The translations under genes and the position numbers were made by a program. DNA of 64,000 nucleotides from Verrucomicrobiota bacterium. Lineage in GTDB: Bacteria > Verrucomicrobiota > Verrucomicrobiia > Limisphaerales > JADJPG01. Where the stretch lies: NCBI GenBank assembly GCA_016713365.1, contig JADJPG010000005.1, forward strand, positions 147,654 to 211,653, read 5' to 3'. Under the pieces are notes generated by a model, which saw nothing but the letters and a program-made list of their open reading frames with translations, made no database searches and was not told the origin of the DNA. This document shows, piece after piece, positions 59,231-64,000 of this stretch; position 1 is the stretch's first letter; each line of letters opens with the position of its first letter.

Positions 59231-60166
59231 ATGGCAAAAGAGCCACATGACGCGTCGGAGCCATCCCGCCCCAAGCGGCGCCTGCCACGTTCGTTCAAGG
59301 AACTCACGCCGGCCAACCACTTCAATCCGAGGACGTTCTTCTACGAAATGGTGTGGAAGGCTCTCCTCACCAAACGCACGGGGACTCACAAGCGCCCGGT
59401 GTTTCCCAAGCTCACCCGCGGCCACGTCGCCATCACGTGGATCGGCCATGCTTCGTTCCTGATTCAGTTCAGCGATCTAAACGTCTTGGTCGATCCAAAC
59501 TTCGCGAACTGGCTCTTCCTGTTGAAGCGTGTAAAGCGCGCCGGCCTTCGCATCAAGGATCTGCCCCCGATCGATCTCGTCCTGCTCACGCACGCGCACT
59601 TCGATCATTTTCACAAACCGTCCCTGCGAAAACTTCCGGCACCCAAACTTGGCATCATGCCGTGGGGCGTCGGAGAACTCGCGAAGGATCTTGGCTTCGG
59701 TCGAATCATCGAGCTGCAGAAATGGGAGAGCTTCACGCATGATGACTGGACGGTGACATTGACTCCGAGCAAGCACTGGGGCGCACGCACGTTGCGCGAT
59801 GAACACCGCGGCTACGGCGGTTTCGTGCTCGAGCATCAAGGCCGACGCATCTACCACGCCGGCGACAGCGCCTACTACGACGGTTTCAAGGAAATCGGCG
59901 AACGCCTCAAGCCCGAGATCGCGCTCCTGCCGATTGGCGCCTACTTTCCCGATACGTTTCGTCACGTGCACATGGGCCCGGACGAGGCGCTGAAAGTCTT
60001 CCTCGATGTCGGCGCAAAATGGTTCGTGCCGATGCACTACGGAAGCTTCAAGTTGTCCTTCGAGCCAATGGATGAACCGCCACGATGGCTGCAGGAGCTG
60101 GCGAAACACCACGGAGTCGCGGATCGTCTGCGCATCCTGGAAGAAGGAGTTCCTCAACTCTTTTAG
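59231..60166 (+). CDS. MBL-fold metallo-hydrolase, NAPE-PLD/UlaG-like
   Basis: 311 residues from ATG 59231; the frame extends to 59027 over the divergent gene and is not used. Family features: FNPRTFFYEMVWK, the early WIGHASFLIQ, H121-x-H123-x-D125-H126 in LLTHAHFDHFH, IYHAGDSAYYDGF and FVPMHYGSFKLSFEP. Members hydrolyse phospholipid amides or related esters; the N-acyl-phosphatidylethanolamine phospholipase D group is the closest by pattern. An exact DnaA-box-like TTATCCACA precedes it (59202-59210), probably by chance. Confidence 0.88.
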   Translation: MAKEPHDASEPSRPKRRLPRSFKELTPANHFNPRTFFYEMVWKALLTKRTGTHKRPVFPKLTRGHVAITWIGHASFLIQFSDLNVLVDPNFANWLFLLKRVKRAGLRIKDLPPIDLVLLTHAHFDHFHKPSLRKLPAPKLGIMPWGVGELAKDLGFGRIIELQKWESFTHDDWTVTLTPSKHWGARTLRDEHRGYGGFVLEHQGRRIYHAGDSAYYDGFKEIGERLKPEIALLPIGAYFPDTFRHVHMGPDEALKVFLDVGAKWFVPMHYGSFKLSFEPMDEPPRWLQELAKHHGVADRLRILEEGVPQLF

Positions 60167-60312
60167 CCACACCCAACCGCCGCCGGTGAGCGACGGCTTT
60201 ACTTCTCGCGTCACAGTTTTAATCTTCCCGCCATGCAGCTTCAGGAGCTCCGCAACGCGCGCATCGTCGGCGAGCAGGCTTGTGCGGGCAGCGGAACTCA
60301 ACCAAACAAATC

Positions 60313-60996
60313 GTGATCTCTGTCATCGCCGGCGCATTCTCCGCAGGAGTCATCCACGTCCTTTCCGGACCGGACCACCTCGCCGCTGTCGCTCCTCTGT
60401 CGCTGGATTCCCGGCGTCGCGCGTGGACGACCGGCGTGCGCTGGGGAATCGGCCATTCGGTCGGCGTGCTCATCGTCGGACTGCTTTCCCTCGCCCTGCG
60501 CGAAGTGCTTCCTCTAGAAGCCCTCTCTTCGTGGGCGGAGCGAATCGTCGGCGTTGTCCTGCTCGGCATCGGAATCTGGGGATTGCGCAGCGCGCTGACC
60601 CGGCATGTGCATGTGCATGAGCATTCTCACGACGGCCAGACTCATGCGCACATCCACCTGCACAGGCACGAGACCGCGCATTCGCACAACAACACCGCGC
60701 CAAAGGCTCACGCCCATTCCCATGCCGCCTTCGCCGTGGGAACACTCCATGGCCTCGCCGGCAGCTCCCATTTTCTCGGCGTCCTGCCTGCGATGGCGTT
60801 CCCCAGCAATGCGCAGGCGGCGGGCTATTTGATCGCCTACGGACTCGGCAGCATCATGGCGATGGGCGTGTTCTCCACGGCCATGAGCTGGATGACCCGC
60901 CACTTCGCCTCCCGCGGCGCGCACGCCTACCAATTCGTCATGGGCGGCTGTTCCGTCATCGCCATTGCCGTCGGCCTCTACTGGCTCGCCGCCTGA
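60313..60996 (+). CDS. nickel/cobalt-type transporter with His-rich loop
   Basis: 227 residues from GTG 60313 (frame open from TTG 60280). Six hydrophobic helices. First-helix motif H15-x5-D21-H22 (HVLSGPDHLAAV) is the NiCoT/RcnA-UreH-like metal signature. A cytosolic or periplasmic loop (about 97-142) holds about 18 histidines (HVHVHEHSHDG... HAHIHLHRHETAHSH... HAHSHAA). The second signature H in TLHGLAGSSHFLGVLPAM follows. Probable role: nickel or cobalt import or export. A 27-codon upstream frame (60233-60316) overlaps the start by GTGA. Confidence 0.85.
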   Translation: MISVIAGAFSAGVIHVLSGPDHLAAVAPLSLDSRRRAWTTGVRWGIGHSVGVLIVGLLSLALREVLPLEALSSWAERIVGVVLLGIGIWGLRSALTRHVHVHEHSHDGQTHAHIHLHRHETAHSHNNTAPKAHAHSHAAFAVGTLHGLAGSSHFLGVLPAMAFPSNAQAAGYLIAYGLGSIMAMGVFSTAMSWMTRHFASRGAHAYQFVMGGCSVIAIAVGLYWLAA

Positions 60997-61073
60997 ATTC
61001 AATTCAAGGCTGCCGCCGCCATTTCGCGTTCGGGCTTTCGCCAACCGCCATTACCCGCTAGTCTGTTCCTGAC

Positions 61074-62318
61074 ATGGGTTCGCCTGAGCCAACTGCAATC
61101 GACTGGAAGAAGCTGCGCGAGGATTTCCCGATCCTCCGCGAGCAGATCAACGGACATCCGCTGATCTATTTCGACAACGGCGCCACCGCCCAGAAACCGC
61201 GCCCGGTGTTGCAAGCCATCCAGCACTACTACGAGCACGAGAACGCGAACGTCCATCGCGGCATCCACGAACTGAGCAATCGCGCGACAGGAGCCTACGA
61301 AGGTGCCCGCGAGCGCGTGGCAAAATTCCTCAACGCCCGCGCCGCGCAGGAAATCATCTTCACCCGCGGCACCACGGAAGGCATCAATCTCGTCGCCGAG
61401 ACCTGGGCACTGAATAATCTCAAGCGCGACGATGTCATTCTGCTCTCCGAGCTGGAGCATCACAGCAATCTCGTTCCCTGGCAGATGGTCGCCGAGCGCA
61501 CGGGCGCGAAGCTCGACTACATTCCAGTCACCGGCGACGAAGGCACGCTCGACCTCAGCCGCCTCGACGAACAGCTCGCTCGCGGCGTTAAACTTCTTTC
61601 CATCACGCACATTTCCAACTCGATGGCCGTGGTGAATCCCGTCGCCGACATCTGCGCGCGAGCACGAAAGCATGGCGTGGTCACCGTCATCGACGCCGCG
61701 CAAAGCGCAGGTCATCTACCGCTCGATGTTCAAGCCGTGGGATGTGACTTCCTGGCCTTCAGCAGCCACAAGATTTGCGGTCCCACCGGCATCGGCGTGC
61801 TCTACGGACGCCATGAAATTCTTGAGAACCTCGCACCCTACCAAGGCGGTGGCGAAATGATCTCGAAGGTCGAATATTTCAAGACCACGTACAACCTCCC
61901 GCCCCACCGTTTCGAAGCCGGCACGCCACACATCGAAGGCGTCGTCGGACTCCGCGCCGCCATCGATTATCTGGACGCCATCGGACGCGACCGCATCTTT
62001 GCCCACGATCAGGAGCTGGCTGAATACTGCGCTGAACGGCTGCGGGAATTCCCCGGCATCCGCATCTTCGGACCGAAAACCGGTCGGGCGGGTCTCGTCA
62101 GCTTTGTCCTGCCCAACGCCCATGCCCTCGACGTCGCCACGATGGTCGACCAACGCGGCGTCGCCTTGCGCGCCGGTCATCACTGCAATCAGCCGTTGAT
62201 GGCCAAGCTCGGTGTCCCCGCCACCCTGCGAGCGAGCTTTTACTTCTACAACACCCGGGACGAGGTGGATCGCTTCATCGAGATTCTCCACAAGGTGAAC
62301 AACCTCTTCGCCAACTGA
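61074..62318 (+). CDS. sufS: SufS-type cysteine desulfurase
   Basis: 414 residues, group II desulfurase. PLP-binding K233 in AFSSHKICGPTG, active cysteine C371 in RAGHHCNQPLM (SufS/CsdA arrangement), plus YFDNGATAQKPRP, NVHRGIHELSNRAT and ELEHHSNLVPWQ. It removes sulfur from cysteine for iron-sulfur clusters. Downstream on the same strand are a rhodanese-like protein and an IscU/NifU scaffold, with no SufBCD and no SufE recognised in the window. Confidence 0.95.
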   Translation: MGSPEPTAIDWKKLREDFPILREQINGHPLIYFDNGATAQKPRPVLQAIQHYYEHENANVHRGIHELSNRATGAYEGARERVAKFLNARAAQEIIFTRGTTEGINLVAETWALNNLKRDDVILLSELEHHSNLVPWQMVAERTGAKLDYIPVTGDEGTLDLSRLDEQLARGVKLLSITHISNSMAVVNPVADICARARKHGVVTVIDAAQSAGHLPLDVQAVGCDFLAFSSHKICGPTGIGVLYGRHEILENLAPYQGGGEMISKVEYFKTTYNLPPHRFEAGTPHIEGVVGLRAAIDYLDAIGRDRIFAHDQELAEYCAERLREFPGIRIFGPKTGRAGLVSFVLPNAHALDVATMVDQRGVALRAGHHCNQPLMAKLGVPATLRASFYFYNTRDEVDRFIEILHKVNNLFAN

Positions 62319-62351
62319 TTTACCGCCATAGACCTGACCTCCAGTTCAACC

Positions 62352-62870
62352 ATGGAGCAAGTGCTCGCCGCCTATCCCGGTGCGCGACGCGCGTTGTTCC
62401 GCAAGTATCACATCGGTGGCTGCTCCAGCTGCGGCTTCGCACCACACGAAACGCTGGCGCAGCTGGCCGAACGCAATGGAAAGCTGAATGTGGACGAAGT
62501 GATCGCCCACATCCAATCCGCCGCCGAGACCGATCGTCAGCTCGAAGTTTCCCCCAGCGATGTTGCAGAACGCCGGAAGCGCGGAGAGAAAATCCGACTG
62601 CTCGATGTGCGCACCCGCGAAGAATGGGACGCCGTCCACCTCGAAGGAGCGGAGTTCGTGACCCAGGACCTCATCCAACGTCTGATGGGTAAGGACGGCA
62701 AGGATGGTCTGCTCGTGTTCTACGATCATTCGGGCGCGAGCAGCATCGACGCCGCGGCGTATTTCGCCGGACATGGCTTCGCGAACGCGAAGTTCATGCG
62801 CGGCGGAATTGATGCGTGGTCCCAGGAAGTCGACGCCAGCGTGCCACGTTACCAACTGGAGAACGCGTGA
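62352..62870 (+). CDS. rhodanese-fold protein lacking the catalytic cysteine
   Basis: 172 residues. The first 60 residues (EQVLAAYPGARRALFRKYHIGGCSSCGFAPHETLAQLAERN) resemble the DUF1858/hybrid-cluster-associated segment with a C24-x2-C27 pair. A rhodanese domain follows (IRLLDVRTREEWDAVHLEGAEF... GLLVFYDHSGASSIDAAAYFAGHGF... MRGGIDAWSQEV). The active loop is Y124-D125-H126-S127-G128-A129-S130: the catalytic cysteine is replaced by D125. It cannot form the usual persulfide there, but the CSSC pair could carry sulfur. It sits between SufS and the scaffold gene. Confidence 0.85.
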   Translation: MEQVLAAYPGARRALFRKYHIGGCSSCGFAPHETLAQLAERNGKLNVDEVIAHIQSAAETDRQLEVSPSDVAERRKRGEKIRLLDVRTREEWDAVHLEGAEFVTQDLIQRLMGKDGKDGLLVFYDHSGASSIDAAAYFAGHGFANAKFMRGGIDAWSQEVDASVPRYQLENA

Positions 62871-62940
62871 GCGTCAGTGGGGAGAATTGCGGCAGAAGTG
62901 AATTGAGCCTGCTCGGGTCAGCCGCGACGAAAACAGTTTT

Positions 62941-63453
62941 ATGAACGAAGAATTTCAAAAGCGCGTCGACGACGCGATCGCCAATCCCCAGAACATGGGC
63001 GAGATGACCGGCGCTGATTCGATCGGAACCGTCGGCAATGCGGACTGCGGCGACATGCTCCGCGTGTGGGTGAAGTTCAAGGAAGAGAACGGACGCAAGG
63101 TCATCGACAAGGCAAGTTTCCAGAGCTTCGGCTGCGAGACCGCCATCGCCGCCGCGAGCCTCGCGATGGAACTCATTCGCGGAAAAACGCCCGAGGAAGC
63201 GATGAAGATGCGCGGCGAAGAATTCGCAAAAGATCTCGGACCGCTCCCGCCCACCAAAGTTCACTGCACACAATTGGTCGAAGGCGCCATCCGCTCCGCG
63301 CTGGATCCCAAGCCATACGACGCCGCCCCAAAACCGGCCACTCCCGCGCTAGCGGCGCCGGCCCCACAGGGCAATCTCAACGAGAGCTTCAGCCAGTCCA
63401 AGCAAGGCGTGCGCGTAGTCTTCCTCAAGCCGCAAAGCGGCCCGCAGCAATAG
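62941..63453 (+). CDS. iron-sulfur cluster scaffold, IscU/NifU N-terminal type
   Basis: 170 residues. The NifU_N/IscU core is complete: C36 in GNADCGD (with D38), C65 in QSFGCETAIAAAS and C109 in TKVHCTQL, the three ligands for the nascent cluster. After residue 120 a Pro/Ala-rich tail (YDAAPKPATPALAAPAPQGN) extends it, unlike IscU; this tail replaces the ferredoxin/NifU C domains. Probably partners with the upstream SufS in a minimal assembly system. Confidence 0.92.
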   Translation: MNEEFQKRVDDAIANPQNMGEMTGADSIGTVGNADCGDMLRVWVKFKEENGRKVIDKASFQSFGCETAIAAASLAMELIRGKTPEEAMKMRGEEFAKDLGPLPPTKVHCTQLVEGAIRSALDPKPYDAAPKPATPALAAPAPQGNLNESFSQSKQGVRVVFLKPQSGPQQ

Positions 63454-63461
63454 AAAGAAAA

Positions 63462-63489
63462 ACGGGCGACCGCTTTCGCGATCGCCCGT
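63462..63489 (-). terminator. rho-independent terminator of the lamin-tail gene
   Basis: Stem ACGGGCGA (63462-63469) with TCGCCCGT (63482-63489); on the minus strand it is followed by TTTTTCTTTC. It lies 24 bases past the stop of the minus-strand gene; the plus-strand side after the scaffold gene has no U run. Confidence 0.75.
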
Positions 63490-63512
63490 GATGAATCGCC
63501 CGCAGACCGAAT

Positions 63513-64000
63513 TTACGGCACCACCACGATTCGATAGAACCGATGCGGTGCGGCGCTGATATCGTCTGAAACGGCGATGGGAGCTCCCGTGGCGAGCTGC
63601 GCGGCGCTCAGCGGAGTCCATTCCACGTCGTTCAAGTTGTCCTTGTAGTCCACGCGGTAGCGCAAGCCCGCCGTCGTGGCGAACGAGAAGGAAACTGTAT
63701 TCCCCACGATCACCAGACTGCTGATTTGCGGCGGCGCGGCACTGCTGGAACTGACGTTCGCCGAGCGTGGCGTCGCGGTGAGCATGAACACCCGCGCCGC
63801 AGCGCCATCTGGATAGCGGCCTTCGCTCACGTTGTTCGTCTGCACTCCAAACGTCACGGCGTCGATTTGTGTTCCGTCGGCTGCAAAGATCCCGAGTGCC
63901 TCGCCAGCCTGGCGAAGTTGGAAGCTCGCATGCAGATCGATCAGGTTGGTGGAGTTCTGCGCAGTCTCATTGTCAGCCCAGACCAAGAGGAAGCCCTTCG
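63513..64000 (-). CDS. lamin-tail-domain surface protein, C-terminal part (runs off window)
   Basis: Frame open to the right edge, so only the last 160 residues are visible. KGFLLVWADNE, HASFQLRQAGEALGIFAADGTQIDAVTFG and NVSEGRYPDGAAARVFML are the end of a lamin-tail domain (LTD), common in large verrucomicrobial extracellular proteins, sometimes with CotH kinase or nuclease modules. After TATPRSANV a strand-rich segment (VIVGNTVSFSFATTAGLRYRVDYKDNLND... WTPL) forms the C-terminal immunoglobulin-like module. No sorting tag seen. N-terminal domains are unknown. Confidence 0.8.
   Translation of the reverse strand, partial: KGFLLVWADNETAQNSTNLIDLHASFQLRQAGEALGIFAADGTQIDAVTFGVQTNNVSEGRYPDGAAARVFMLTATPRSANVSSSSAAPPQISSLVIVGNTVSFSFATTAGLRYRVDYKDNLNDVEWTPLSAAQLATGAPIAVSDDISAAPHRFYRIVVVP

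Noticed and set aside
1..64000. tRNA, rRNA or riboswitch genes
   Set aside because: I looked through the gaps between genes and found no cloverleaf, rRNA-like sequence or leader I could support; a covariance search could still find a weak one.

Overview
The window is a high-GC chromosomal segment that most likely comes from a member of the Verrucomicrobiota, probably a Pedosphaera/Limisphaerales-like lineage. The clues are a PEP-CTERM protein, a pseudopilin of the planctomycete/verrucomicrobial type, a lamin-tail surface protein, many secreted proteins of unknown function, a TIGR03790-family protein, and short inverted-pair intergenic repeats. It encodes about 55 protein genes. I found no rRNA, tRNA, CRISPR array, phage or transposase. 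The taxonomic call rests on gene content, not on a marker search.

Layout. 1-4.8 kb: a HEAT-repeat protein, a receiver-HDOD protein, a receiver-PATAN-roadblock-like protein, a small roadblock-like protein and a metal-dependent hydrolase, closely spaced or overlapping. 4.8-8.3 kb: a 1-kb AT-richer gap with a DnaA box, then dnaA and an orphan ABC-transporter ATPase. 8.3-13.5 kb: a frameshifted DNA polymerase X, a KefB-like cation/proton antiporter, a small secreted HEAT protein and a lipoprotein. 13.7-21.0 kb: a small aromatic-metabolism cluster with an aromatic amino acid ammonia-lyase, two halogenase-like flavoproteins, a methyltransferase and an outer-membrane-type protein, interrupted by repeats. 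21.1-26.5 kb: a sigma-54 two-component system with a frameshifted regulator, TspO, a ferritin-like protein, a single-domain response regulator and TerC. 26.5-31.6 kb: a metal-homeostasis locus with a His-rich small protein, a pseudopilin, two choice-of-anchor M proteins, a DUF3299 protein, a Zur-like Fur-family regulator and a His-rich lipoprotein, preceded by a perfect 7-5-7 palindrome. 31.6-35.4 kb: an Smr-domain protein, a large secreted protein and moeA. 35.6-44.3 kb: a five-gene fatty-acid activation and beta-oxidation operon (patatin, CoA ligase, thiolase, FadJ-like, acyl-CoA dehydrogenase) behind a clear sigma-70-type promoter. 44.5-51.2 kb: a SurA-like isomerase, an unknown membrane protein, a Gfo/Idh/MocA oxidoreductase, recN and a metallo-hydrolase. 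51.2-60.2 kb: a TIGR03790 protein, a four-domain fasciclin protein, a PadR regulator with its membrane partner, an esterase, outer-membrane phospholipase A and a second metallo-hydrolase. 60.2-63.5 kb: a Ni/Co-type transporter, then SufS, a rhodanese lacking its cysteine, and an IscU/NifU scaffold. The last gene, a lamin-tail protein, runs off the right edge.

The most promising region for a little-described system is 26.5-31.6 kb. It looks like a zinc-responsive surface and periplasmic operon in which the domain that accompanies metal ABC transporters in Actinobacteria is carried by an exported PEP-CTERM protein next to a Zur-like regulator, with no ABC transporter in the window. The 13.7-21 kb ammonia-lyase/flavoprotein cluster is the second candidate.

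Caution: at least four genes (polX, the outer-membrane protein, the NtrC regulator, the acyl-CoA dehydrogenase), and perhaps a fifth, are split by single-base indels, mostly in G or C runs. The protein reads perfectly across each break once one base is added or removed, so sequencing or assembly errors are at least as likely as real pseudogenes.
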